Source: Streptomyces roseochromogenus subsp. oscitans DS 12.976 (GTDB taxonomy: Bacteria > Actinomycetota > Actinomycetes > Streptomycetales > Streptomycetaceae). Taken from it: a DNA stretch of 39,337 nt. The stretch is from the NCBI RefSeq assembly GCF_000497445.1, contig NZ_CM002285.1, forward strand, positions 3,479,316 to 3,518,652, read 5' to 3'. Numbering within the stretch: the stretch's first letter is position 1; every line of letters begins with the position of its first letter. Positions 6,936-14,259 of the stretch are shown here, piece after piece. Both the position numbers and the translations under genes were made by a program. Below the pieces are notes generated by a model. It had not been told where the DNA came from. It saw nothing but the letters and a program-made list of their open reading frames with translations, and searched no databases.

Positions 6936-8596
6936 CCGAAGAGCAAGGGAGGCTGCGCGGCTGGGCCGCGGGTCGCAAGGGCAATCTGTCGCGGCTCAGG
7001 TTCACCAGCCTCAGGCTGCGCCTGGTCGTCGTCTTCGGACTGGTGGCCCTGACGGCCGCAGTGTCGGCGTCGGGCATCGCCTACTGGCTGAACCGGGAGG
7101 CGGTGCTCACCCGCGCCCAGGACGCGGTGCTGCGTGACTTCCGGCAGGAGATGCAGAACCGCGCGGGCGCACTGCCGGAGCACCCCACGCAGGACCAACT
7201 GCAGCGCGCGGCGGGCCAGATGGCGGCCAGCAGCCAGCGCTTCAGCGTGCTCCTGGTCGCCCAGGACGCCCACGGCAAGACGGTGTACGGCAACTCGGGC
7301 GGCATCAACGGCTTCTCGCTGGAGGACGTGCCGAAGCCGCTGCGCACGGCCGTGAACAAGCAGCAGACGGTGTCCGACACCAACAAGGAGCCGTACCACC
7401 TGTACTGGCAGCGGGTCGTGGACCACGGCACGCCGTATCTGGTGGCCGGTACGAAGGTGATCGGCGGCGGTCCGACCGGCTACATGGCCAAGTCCCTGGA
7501 GCCGGAGGCGAAGGACCTCAACTCGCTGGCGTGGTCGCTGGGCATCGCCACCGGGCTCGCGCTGATCGGCGCCGCGCTGCTCGCGCAGGCCGCCGCCACG
7601 ACCGTACTGAAGCCGGTCCACCGGCTGGGCGTCGCCGCCCGGCGGCTCGGGGAGGGCAGGCTGGACACCCGGCTGCGGGTGTCCGGCACGGACGAACTCG
7701 CCGATCTCTCGCGGACGTTCAACAACGCGGCCGAGGCGCTGGAGCAGCGGGTCGCGGAGATGGCCGCGCGGGACGAGGCGTCCCGCCGCTTCGTGGCGGA
7801 CATGAGCCATGAGCTGCGCACGCCCCTGACGGCGATCACCGCGGTGACGGAGGTACTGGAGGAGGAGCTGGAGGCGGAGTCGATGGACCCGATGATCGAG
7901 CCCGCCGTCCGGCTGGTCGTCAGCGAGACCCGCCGCCTCAACGACCTGGTCGAGAACCTGATGGAGGTCACCCGCTTCGACGCGGGCACCGCCCGGCTGG
8001 TCCTGGACGACGTCGACGTCGCCGATCAGATCACCGCCTGCATCGACGCCCGCGCCTGGCTGGACGCCGTCGAGCTGGACGCCGAGCGCGGCATCCACGC
8101 CCAGCTCGATCCGCGCCGGCTGGACGTCATCCTCGCCAACCTGATCGGCAACGCGCTCAAGCACGGCGGGTCGCCGGTGCGGGTGTCGGTGCGCGTGTCC
8201 GATGCGAAGGACGCCGACGTGGTGATCCAGGTCCGTGACCACGGCCCCGGTATCCCCGAGGAGGTCCTGCCGCACGTCTTCGACCGCTTCTACAAGGCGA
8301 GTGCCTCCCGGCCGCGCTCCGAGGGCAGCGGTCTGGGCCTGTCCATCGCCATGGAGAACGCCCACATCCACGGCGGCGAGATCACCGCCGCCAACTCGCC
8401 CGACGGCGGCGCGGTATTCACCCTGCGGCTGCCGCGGGACGCCTCCCGGCTGACGGAGGAACCCGACGACGGCGGGAAGACCGACAACGGCGCCACAGGG
8501 AATTCAGAAAGCTCGGGAAACTCAGGAGCCTCAGGGAAATCGGGAAATCCGGGAAGCACCGGAAGCCCGGGATGTTCGGGAAAGGAGGGGTCATGA
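6932..8596 (+). CDS. afsQ2: Sensor histidine kinase AfsQ2
   Basis: 554 residues from a GTG overlapping the afsQ1 stop. Membrane segments lie at about residues 29-51 and 199-220 and flank an extracellular sensor domain of about 145 residues. A HAMP domain follows (about 221-275). The HisKA motif FVADMSHELRTPL has phospho-acceptor H293. The ATPase domain has the N box around N407 (LIGNALKHGG), DHGPGIP, and GSGLGLSIA. After the kinase core (about residue 510) comes an unusual tail of about 45 residues, very rich in Gly, Ser and Asn, encoded by degenerate repeats. It autophosphorylates and passes phosphate to AfsQ1 D52. Its stop overlaps the following lipoprotein start (ATGA). Confidence 0.95.
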   Translation: MTEEQGRLRGWAAGRKGNLSRLRFTSLRLRLVVVFGLVALTAAVSASGIAYWLNREAVLTRAQDAVLRDFRQEMQNRAGALPEHPTQDQLQRAAGQMAASSQRFSVLLVAQDAHGKTVYGNSGGINGFSLEDVPKPLRTAVNKQQTVSDTNKEPYHLYWQRVVDHGTPYLVAGTKVIGGGPTGYMAKSLEPEAKDLNSLAWSLGIATGLALIGAALLAQAAATTVLKPVHRLGVAARRLGEGRLDTRLRVSGTDELADLSRTFNNAAEALEQRVAEMAARDEASRRFVADMSHELRTPLTAITAVTEVLEEELEAESMDPMIEPAVRLVVSETRRLNDLVENLMEVTRFDAGTARLVLDDVDVADQITACIDARAWLDAVELDAERGIHAQLDPRRLDVILANLIGNALKHGGSPVRVSVRVSDAKDADVVIQVRDHGPGIPEEVLPHVFDRFYKASASRPRSEGSGLGLSIAMENAHIHGGEITAANSPDGGAVFTLRLPRDASRLTEEPDDGGKTDNGATGNSESSGNSGASGKSGNPGSTGSPGCSGKEGS

Positions 8597-9195
8597 CCGT
8601 ACGACGCATGCTGGCGCTGCCCCTCCTGGGCCTGCTGCTCAGCGGCTGCGGCATCCGGGCCACGCAGGTGCCGACCGACTTCGGTGCCGCGCCCTCGCGG
8701 GTGCCGTGCTCGCTGGCCGGACCTGAGCCGTCCACGCAGGGCTCACAGGGCGTGCCCGTGCAGGTCTTCCTGCTCTGCGGGTCGTCCCTGGTGGCCGTCG
8801 ACCGGACGGTACGCGTCCCGGTGGGCACGCCGGACGCCCGGCGCCGGGTGATCGTGGCGCAGGGTCTGCTGGACCAGCTCGCGGCGTCCCCGTCGGCCGC
8901 GGAGCGCTCCGCGGGCTACACGACGTACGTTCCGGGCGCCCTGAGCGTGACCGGACCGCACCGCGGGGACCCCGAGGACGCGCTCCGCCTGAGCACGCCG
9001 CCTTCCCGTCTCACCTCCTACGCCCTGGCCCAGCTGGTGTGCACCCTGTCCGACTCGGCAGCGACGGAGGGCGACGGCTCGGTCATCCTGGGCGGCCCCG
9101 ACACCGGCCCTCTCCACCGCTACGAATGCACAGCCGACGTCCGCGACCGCCCTGGCAGGACGCTCCCGCCGTCCGGAGAGGTCGCGGGCAGGTAG
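8593..9195 (+). CDS. Lipoprotein co-transcribed with afsQ1-afsQ2
   Basis: 200 residues starting at an ATG that overlaps the afsQ2 stop by 4 bp, with a strong AAAGGAGG ribosome binding site. A short lipoprotein signal (MTVRRMLALPLLGLLLSGC) puts the lipidated cysteine at residue 19, so the protein is anchored outside the membrane. The rest resembles a GerMN-like domain: FLLCGSSLVAVDRTVRVP, a helix with VIVAQGLLDQL, YTTYVPGALSV, and ALAQLVCTLSD. It contains four further cysteines that could form disulfides. Position makes it the likely third member of the AfsQ signalling operon, perhaps influencing sensing by AfsQ2. That role is inference; the domain resemblance is by eye. Confidence 0.85.
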   Translation: MTVRRMLALPLLGLLLSGCGIRATQVPTDFGAAPSRVPCSLAGPEPSTQGSQGVPVQVFLLCGSSLVAVDRTVRVPVGTPDARRRVIVAQGLLDQLAASPSAAERSAGYTTYVPGALSVTGPHRGDPEDALRLSTPPSRLTSYALAQLVCTLSDSAATEGDGSVILGGPDTGPLHRYECTADVRDRPGRTLPPSGEVAGR

Positions 9196-9210
9196 CAGGG
9201 GTCCCAGGCC

Positions 9211-9508
9211 GACGGCAGGGCAACTCCCCAAGGGGCGCGGGGAACTGCGCGACCAGCCACAGCGCACCCGCAGTCGGCGACGGTCAGCGGCCGGCAGCGA
9301 CCCCACCGCAGCCCGCTAGCCGACAGCCCTGCAGTTCCCTGAGGGGCGCGGGGAACTGCGCGACCAGCCACGACGCACCCGCACCCGGCGACGCTCAGCG
9401 GCCGGCAGCGACCCCACCGCAGCCCGCTAGCCGACGGCCCTGCAGTTCCCTGAAGGGCGCGGGGAACTGCGCGACAAGCCACGACGCACCCGCACCCGGC
9501 GACGCTCA
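9211..9508 (+). repeat. Three tandem 111-bp repeats with internal hairpins
   Basis: Units begin near 9211, 9322 and 9433, the last incomplete, with an exact 111-bp period. Each holds the core GGGCGCGGGGAACTGCGCGA followed by an AGCCAC segment. In units two and three GCAGTTCCC (9331-9339; 9442-9450) pairs perfectly with GGGAACTGC (9351-9359; 9462-9470); unit one is imperfect. The GGGGAACTGCGCGA core recurs between genes in many Streptomyces genomes. The array fills most of the 419-bp gap between the lipoprotein and VanZ-like genes. 111 is a multiple of three, so spurious frames stay open on both strands. I see no gene in it. Confidence 0.85.
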
Positions 9509-9614
9509 GAACCGGGCAGACGAAACCCCGTCGCCCAGCCCAGCGCAGCCAGCGCAGCCAAGAAGTACAGGCACCCCGGGAACCGCCAAGGCCCAGCGCC
9601 GCGTCTAGGCTGGC

Positions 9615-10187
9615 GTGCAGCGTCAAGGCTCCATCGGCGGCAGCGCCGCGATCCGCGTCCGGGTGACAGGCGGCATCCTCCTCGTCGCCCACCTCGCCCT
9701 AGTCGCCTGGCTGATGCTGCGCCCCCTGAACGTGCCCTGGGTGACACCTCCCAATGTGCACCCCCTGGCCGGCATCCGCGCCGACCTGGCGCTGGGCTGG
9801 CCGCAGGCCGCCAGACGCATCGGCGAAGGCCTGGCCCTGCTCGCCCCGCTGGGTGTACTGCTGCCGATGACCCACGGCAGGCTCGCCGTCTCCCCGCTCG
9901 CCTCCCTGATCCGTACGACCGCCGCCGGCGCCCTGATCTCCGCCGGCATCGCCCTGCTGCAGACCGGCGTGCCCGGCAGGGTGGTGGACGTCGACTCGCT
10001 GCTGCTCAACACTGCCGGCGTGCTCCTGGCTCACCTGCTCGTCGTCCCCGCGAGCCGCGCCCGGCTGCGCAGGCGGCGGCAGTTGAGCGGCGACGACGCC
10101 GAGGCCCAGACCCGGCCCGTCACCGTCCAGGAGGAGCTGTCTCAGGGGCGTACCCCGACGATTCCCAGGGTCGGAATAGCTCCGTAG
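9615..10187 (+). CDS. VanZ-like membrane protein
   Basis: 190 residues from the GTG at 9615. Four hydrophobic segments (about residues 18-36, 68-86, 98-116 and 124-143) are followed by a charged cytoplasmic tail of about 45 residues rich in Arg and Gln. The arrangement LRPLNVPWVTPPNVHPL near the first helix and VDVDSLLLNTAGVLLA near the last match the VanZ family layout. VanZ itself gives low-level teicoplanin resistance; in Streptomyces such proteins are usually of unknown function. A TAGGCT element sits just before the start (9606-9611) and there is no clear ribosome binding site, so a leaderless message is possible. The upstream repeat array separates it from the afsQ operon. Confidence 0.75.
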   Translation: MQRQGSIGGSAAIRVRVTGGILLVAHLALVAWLMLRPLNVPWVTPPNVHPLAGIRADLALGWPQAARRIGEGLALLAPLGVLLPMTHGRLAVSPLASLIRTTAAGALISAGIALLQTGVPGRVVDVDSLLLNTAGVLLAHLLVVPASRARLRRRRQLSGDDAEAQTRPVTVQEELSQGRTPTIPRVGIAP

Positions 10188-10267
10188 AGCGACGCTTCGC
10201 CCGCTTCGTCTCCGTATCGTCGTAAACAGCTGAAGGACAGCGAATCGACGACCGCGGAGGAGCCGTC

Positions 10268-10468
10268 ATGACCACCCTTGCCCGTCCCACCCACGGCCGC
10301 ATGATCGGCGGAGTGTGCGCAGCGCTGGCCCGGCGCTTCGGCACTTCCGCGACGACGATGCGGGTGATCTTCCTGCTGTCCTGCCTGCTGCCCGGCCCGC
10401 AGTTCCTGCTCTATATAGCGCTGTGGATCCTGCTGCCGGCCGAGGACAAGACCCGTACCGCCTGGTGA
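10268..10468 (+). CDS. PspC-domain small membrane protein
   Basis: 66 residues with a good ribosome binding site (GGAGGAG, 7 bp before the ATG). The whole protein is one PspC domain: basic GRMIGGVCAALARRFGT, then TTMRVIFLLSCLLPGPQFLLYIALWILLP as a re-entrant or double-pass hydrophobic region, then a short charged tail. PspC proteins act in envelope-stress responses in enterobacteria; in actinobacteria most single-domain copies are uncharacterised. It stands alone between the VanZ-like gene and a strong bidirectional hairpin. Confidence 0.85.
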   Translation: MTTLARPTHGRMIGGVCAALARRFGTSATTMRVIFLLSCLLPGPQFLLYIALWILLPAEDKTRTAW

Positions 10469-10483
10469 CCGCCGTGCACCAAA

Positions 10484-10528
10484 CGCCGTCGGGGCGCTCC
10501 CGGACCGGACCGGAGCGCCCCGACGGCG
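10484..10528. terminator. Strong bidirectional hairpin terminator
   Basis: A perfect 17-bp stem (10484-10500 with 10512-10528, arm CGCCGTCGGGGCGCTCC) and an 11-base loop. It lies between the convergent PspC gene (stop 10468) and secreted-protein gene (stop 10550) and probably terminates both. Confidence 0.88.
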
Positions 10529-10549
10529 GTGTACGGCAGGCGATGGGCC

Positions 10550-10969
10550 TCAGCCGAGCGAGACCGCCCTGGGCAGCCCCTGCGTGGGCAGGCCCTGGGC
10601 GGGCAGGCCCTGCGTCGGCAGGTTCGGCGCCGACACGTTCGGTGCCGACAGTCCGCCGATGCGGCTGTGCAGCGGCGTGGCCGGTCCGCCCTGCAGCGCG
10701 TTCTCAACGGCGGGCTGCGTGGCGGCCACCCCGGCGCCCAGGGCGTCCTGCCCACGGCTGATGGCGTCCTGCCCACGGGTTGTCAGGGTGTCGGCGGCAC
10801 CCGGCTGCGCCATGCCGACGTTCTCGCCCGGCAGGTTCCGGGTGACGGTGTCCAGCGCCGGGGTCGCGTCCGCGACAGCCGTGGCCGCGTTGGCCGCACC
10901 CGCACCGAGCGCGGCGAAGGCGGCACCGAGAGCGGCGACACCGAGGGTCCTGACAGCGGAGTGCTTCAT
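10550..10969 (-). CDS. Small secreted protein with LPxQG repeats
   Basis: 139 residues from the ATG at 10969, with AAGGA about 11 bases upstream. The signal peptide is MKHSAVRTLGVAALGAAFAALGAGAANA with cleavage near residue 28. The mature chain is rich in Ala, Pro, Gly and Gln. It ends with three consecutive LP-x-QG units (LPTQG, LPAQG, LPTQG) and contains a shorter duplication, SAPNVSAPN. No domain is recognised. LPxQG is not a standard sortase motif in this internal context, and no membrane anchor follows, so the repeats are not a sorting signal. An inverted repeat 108 bp upstream (11077-11097) could be its operator. Confidence 0.75.
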   Translation of the reverse strand: MKHSAVRTLGVAALGAAFAALGAGAANAATAVADATPALDTVTRNLPGENVGMAQPGAADTLTTRGQDAISRGQDALGAGVAATQPAVENALQGGPATPLHSRIGGLSAPNVSAPNLPTQGLPAQGLPTQGLPRAVSLG

Positions 10970-11076
10970 GGTAAATGCATCCTTGAAATGAGGGGACGGG
11001 GGGCACAAAAACGATGAACGGTCCTCGACCGTAAACACGCCCGATCACCCGCCGCAAACACCGAAATGCGGACGGG

Positions 11077-11097
11077 TTGTGAACGCCTTGTTCACAA
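11077..11097. promoter_or_regulatory. Inverted repeat TTGTGAAC-N5-GTTCACAA
   Basis: A perfect 8+8 inverted repeat with a 5-bp spacer, between the end of add and the start of the secreted-protein gene. The half-sites equal those of the Streptomyces Rex operator (TGTGAAC/GTTCACA), but Rex sites have about 2 bp between these arms, so the spacing is 3 bp too long. It may be an operator for the gene ending at 10550 or a stem at the 3' end of add; which is unknown. Confidence 0.5.
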
Positions 11098-11126
11098 TCC
11101 GGACCGTATCCCGCCGCCCTTATCTC

Positions 11127-12308
11127 TCAGCCCCCGCCAGAAGCCCTGGTAGAGGCCGTCTGCTGAAACAGCCATTCGGATCTCAGCTCCGCATATCCGG
11201 GCTTGACGACGTCATTGATCATAGCCAGCCGTTCATCGAAAGGAATGAACGCCGATTTCATGGCATTGACGGAGAACCACTGCAGATCGTCGAGCGTGTA
11301 ACCGAAGGCCTCGACGAGATGCGCGCATTCCTGACTCATACTCGTGTGCGACATCAGCCGGTTGTCGGTGTTCACGGTGACCCGGAAATGCAGCCGACGC
11401 AGCAGCCCGATCGGGTGCTCGGCGTAGGAGGGCGCGGCCCCGGTCTGCAGGTTCGAGCTGGGGCACAGCTCCAGCGGGATCCGCTTGTCGCGGACGTAGG
11501 ACGCCAGCCGGCCGAGCCGCACCGAGCCGTCCTCGCGGACCTCGATGTCGTCGATGATCCGCACGCCGTGCCCGAGCCGGTCGGCACCGCACCACTGCAG
11601 CGCCTGCCAGATGGACGGCAGTCCGAAGGCTTCGCCGGCGTGGATGGTGAAGTGGTTGTTCTCGCGCTTGAGGTACTCGAAGGCGTCCAGATGCCGGGTG
11701 GGCGGGTAGCCGGCCTCGGCGCCGGCGATGTCGAAGCCGACGACGCCGGAGTCCCGGTAGCGGTTGGCGAGTTCGGCGATCTCCAGGGAGCGGGCCGCGT
11801 GCCGCATGGCGGTCAGCAGCGCGCCGACCCGGATGCGGTGACCGCCTTCCCGGGCGAGCCGCTCGCCCTGCCGGAATCCTTCGTTGACGGCCTCGACCAC
11901 CTCCTCCAGGGTCAGTCCGCCCTCCAGGTGCTGCTCGGGGGCGTAGCGCACCTCGGCGTAGACGACGCCGTCCTCGGCGAGGTCCTCGGCGCACTCCCGG
12001 GCGACGCGGACGAGCGCCTCCCGGGTCTGCATCACGCCGACGGTGTGCTTGAAGGTCTCCAGATACCGTTCCAGCGAGCCGGAGTCGGCGGCCTCACGGA
12101 ACCAGATGCCCAGCTTGCCCGGATCGGACTCGGGAAGCTCCGAGTACCCCGTCTCCTGGGCGAGTTCGACGACGGTTCCGGGGCGGAGCCCGCCGTCGAG
12201 ATGATCGTGCAGCAGAACCTTGGGCGCGCGGCGGATCTGGTCCGGCGTCGGAACGTGCGCCGGGACACTCGCCGAGACGGCCCCGGTCGGTGCGGTCTCG
12301 CTCGTCAT
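11127..12308 (-). CDS. add: Adenosine deaminase
   Basis: 393 residues. Deaminates adenosine and deoxyadenosine to inosine and deoxyinosine in purine salvage. Zinc ligands H34 and H36 are in HDHLDG. H223 and the catalytic glutamate E226 are in HAGEAFG, the catalytic histidine is in LGHGVRI, and the late aspartate lies in VTVNTDNRL. Length is normal for bacterial enzymes, with a slightly long N-terminal leader. The ATG at 12308 has no Shine-Dalgarno sequence. A good -10 element, TACAGT (12320-12315 on the minus strand), is placed so that transcription would begin at the ATG itself, so the message is probably leaderless. The palindrome at 12325-12336 is just upstream. Confidence 0.95.
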   Translation of the reverse strand: MTSETAPTGAVSASVPAHVPTPDQIRRAPKVLLHDHLDGGLRPGTVVELAQETGYSELPESDPGKLGIWFREAADSGSLERYLETFKHTVGVMQTREALVRVARECAEDLAEDGVVYAEVRYAPEQHLEGGLTLEEVVEAVNEGFRQGERLAREGGHRIRVGALLTAMRHAARSLEIAELANRYRDSGVVGFDIAGAEAGYPPTRHLDAFEYLKRENNHFTIHAGEAFGLPSIWQALQWCGADRLGHGVRIIDDIEVREDGSVRLGRLASYVRDKRIPLELCPSSNLQTGAAPSYAEHPIGLLRRLHFRVTVNTDNRLMSHTSMSQECAHLVEAFGYTLDDLQWFSVNAMKSAFIPFDERLAMINDVVKPGYAELRSEWLFQQTASTRASGGG

Positions 12309-12314
12309 CTCCGC

Positions 12315-12336
12315 ACTGTAACGCCTACGCGCGTAG
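12315..12336 (-). promoter_or_regulatory. add promoter with palindromic operator CTACGCGCGTAG
   Basis: The perfect 12-bp palindrome occupies 12325-12336, and a TANNNT-type -10 (TACAGT) occupies 12320-12315 on the minus strand, 6 bases before the add ATG. A protein on the palindrome would block polymerase. The site is identical to that of deoC. Confidence 0.75.
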
Positions 12337-12453
12337 AGAGCGCGGTGAACGCGTCGGCTCTTTCACAGCACTTTTCCGCCGCTTTCCCGTCGATACGCAA
12401 CGGTGACCGCATGTACGGGTTTCGTACACCGCACCTTCTGACACTGTTCTGCC

Positions 12454-13215
12454 ATGGGACAGCAAGCGACACCGGTCCGAACGGCCGGACTGGGGAAGGC
12501 GGTCGGCACGGCGCCGACGGCGGTGAGCGGAGCGGTCCTGCTGCTCCCCGGCGGGGAGGAGACCTCCGCCCGCAGGCCGTCCCCTGTGTGGGCGACGATC
12601 ACGCTGCGCTCACTGGGCCGACGGCTCGCTCGCGCGGGGCGGTTGGAGGGGCTGGCTGTCCATACCGTCCACTACCGGTACCGGGGCTGGAACGGCAGCG
12701 AGGCCCATCTGGCGGCGGACGCGGAGTGGGCCGCCGACGAGGTCGTACGAAGATACGGCGATGTTCCCGTGTGCCTCGTCGGGGTGGACATGGGCGGACG
12801 GGCGGCACTGCGGGCCGGCGGACACGAAGCCGTCAACTCGGTGGTGGCGCTGGCTCCTTGGCTCCCCGAGGATGATGTGGCCGCGCCCGCCGAGCCGGTA
12901 CGGCAGCTGGCGGGCCGCCGGGTGCTGATCGTGCACGGCACGAACGACGAACGGACCGATCCCGAGCTGTCGTTCCGGTATGCGGAGCGGGCGAAGAAGG
13001 CGAATCGGGAGGTGTGCCGGTTCGAAGTCCATTCCGATGGACACGGGTTGAGTGGGCATCGGGATGAAGTGGGTTGTCTGGCCGTCGACTTCATGATGGG
13101 GGCGCTGTTCGGGCACCATGTGTCGCGGCCCGTCGAGGATGCGCTGGCGGCTCCGCCGCCCATCGGGCTTCGGATGCCGTTGGCTGTGGGGTTCGGGCGG
13201 TCCTTGAGGCGGTAG
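12454..13215 (+). CDS. Alpha/beta hydrolase-fold protein with Asp at nucleophile position
   Basis: 253 residues, cytoplasmic. The core shows the alpha/beta hydrolase pattern: strand AVLLLPGG (oxyanion region), a helix ending RYGDVPV, strand CLVGVDMGGRAAL forming the nucleophile elbow, VLIVHGTNDERTDP carrying the acid D165, and SDGHGLSGH carrying the likely base H197. The elbow reads G-V-D-M-G with D112 where serine is usual. An aspartate nucleophile is known in haloalkane dehalogenases and epoxide hydrolases of this fold, but it could also mean an altered or lost activity. There is no ribosome binding site before the ATG at 12454. An inverted repeat TGTACG-N5-CGTACA (12412-12428) lies upstream. 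Substrate unknown. Confidence 0.8.
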   Translation: MGQQATPVRTAGLGKAVGTAPTAVSGAVLLLPGGEETSARRPSPVWATITLRSLGRRLARAGRLEGLAVHTVHYRYRGWNGSEAHLAADAEWAADEVVRRYGDVPVCLVGVDMGGRAALRAGGHEAVNSVVALAPWLPEDDVAAPAEPVRQLAGRRVLIVHGTNDERTDPELSFRYAERAKKANREVCRFEVHSDGHGLSGHRDEVGCLAVDFMMGALFGHHVSRPVEDALAAPPPIGLRMPLAVGFGRSLRR

Positions 13216-13234
13216 GGGTCGGGGGGCTGTGGTG

Positions 13235-14197
13235 TCAGGTGGGCAGCAAGTTGCCCCTTCTTGAAAGCAAGAACTTCTTGAACGCGGCCACCGGCGGGGT
13301 GTCCGGACGGCCTGCCAGCCACGCGACGCCGATCTCCCGGACGGCCCTCGGGGCTGTCACCGTCAGTTCCACGACTCCCGGTCTCGGGACCGTGGGCGGG
13401 GGCAGGAGAGCGACCCCCAGGCCCGCCGCCACCAGGCCCCGCAGGGTCTCGGCCTCCTCTCCCTCGAAGGCGACGCGTGGACGGAAGCCGGCCTCTCGGC
13501 ACAAGGTGTCGAAGATGCGCCGCAAGCCGTAGCCGGGCTCCAGGGTGACGAAGGTTTCCTCGGCCGCCTCGGCGAGGCGGATGCGGCGGCGGGTGGCGAG
13601 GCGGTGGTCGGCGGGGACGACCAGGCGGAGTTTCTGCTCGTCGAGGCGGCGGGCGACCAGGTCGGGGGCGTCGGGCACGGGTGAGGTGAGGCAGAGGTCC
13701 AGTTCGCCGGCGCGCAGGCGTTCCAGCATGGCCTCGCCGTAGTTCTGGACCAGGCTGAAGCGGACGCGCGGGTGGTCGGCGCGGAAGGCGTGGAGAAGGC
13801 CGGGGACCGTCTCGGCGCCCATGGTGTGCAGAAAGCCGAAGGCGACCTTGCCGGCGGCCGGGTCGGTGTCGGCGCGCACCTCCTCGGCGGCCCGCTCGAT
13901 CTCGGCGAGGGCGCGTTCGACGGAGGTGAGGAACGTGCGGCCGGCGGGGGTCAGGGAGACCGTACGGCCGTGCCGGGCGAACAGGTCGACGCCCAGGTCC
14001 TGCTCCAGGCGGGCCATCGCACGGGAGAGGGTGGACTGCGGGACGTTCATCTCGTGGGCGGCCCGGGTGACGTGCTCGGTGCGGGCCACGCCGGCGAAGT
14101 ACGCGAGACGGGGCGCGAGCACCATCGACATCACAGACATGTCTTCTGTGTCACTGTTCCATGACAGGCGAGGCTGTGAGCTTTGCTGATGCGCCAT
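13235..14197 (-). CDS. LysR-family transcriptional regulator
   Basis: 320 residues from the ATG at 14197; ATGs at 14140, 14131 and 14125 are shorter alternatives. The N-terminal winged helix (about residues 33-95) includes YFAGVARTEHVTRAAHEMNV and the recognition helix PQSTLSRAMARLEQDLG, followed by LFARHGRTVSLTPAG, all classic LysR. The effector domain (about 100-310) has FGFLHTMGAETVPGLL and GLRGLVAAGLGVALLPP-type segments. It is divergent from the MFS transporter gene, 62 bp apart, and probably controls it. A CATAAT -10 (14210-14205 on the minus strand) would start the message almost at the ATG. The ligand is unknown. Confidence 0.92.
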   Translation of the reverse strand: MAHQQSSQPRLSWNSDTEDMSVMSMVLAPRLAYFAGVARTEHVTRAAHEMNVPQSTLSRAMARLEQDLGVDLFARHGRTVSLTPAGRTFLTSVERALAEIERAAEEVRADTDPAAGKVAFGFLHTMGAETVPGLLHAFRADHPRVRFSLVQNYGEAMLERLRAGELDLCLTSPVPDAPDLVARRLDEQKLRLVVPADHRLATRRRIRLAEAAEETFVTLEPGYGLRRIFDTLCREAGFRPRVAFEGEEAETLRGLVAAGLGVALLPPPTVPRPGVVELTVTAPRAVREIGVAWLAGRPDTPPVAAFKKFLLSRRGNLLPT

Positions 14198-14211
14198 GGG
14201 AACGATTATGG

Positions 14212-14253
14212 CCGTTCCATGCATTGGACGGATGAATGGGCCGTCCATACGGT
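14212..14253 (+). promoter_or_regulatory. MFS promoter with overlapping inverted repeat
   Basis: TTGGAC (-35, 14224-14229), an 18-bp spacer and TACGGT (-10, 14248-14253) would place transcription start at about 14260, the ATG of the MFS gene. The imperfect inverted repeat CCGTTCCATG/CATTGGACGG (14212-14231) covers the -35 and is a candidate LysR operator serving both divergent genes. Confidence 0.55.
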
Positions 14254-14259
14254 CGAGGC

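Noticed and set aside
9039..9692. Long open frames on both strands through the 111-bp repeats
   Set aside because: They stay open only because the repeat period is a multiple of three; the proteins are simple duplications, overlap real genes, and lack sensible starts.
10600..10640. LPxQG repeats as sortase signals
   Set aside because: They are repeated, with no following hydrophobic anchor and basic tail; the standard motifs are LPxTG or LAxTG.
12412..12428. Inverted repeat TGTACG-N5-CGTACA as another nucleoside operator
   Set aside because: It shares no core with CTACGCGCGTAG and occurs once; it may be an operator for the hydrolase gene but there is no support beyond symmetry.
11079..12875. 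598-residue plus-strand frame opposite add
   Set aside because: Shadow of adenosine deaminase; no domain, and it crosses the divergent promoter region.
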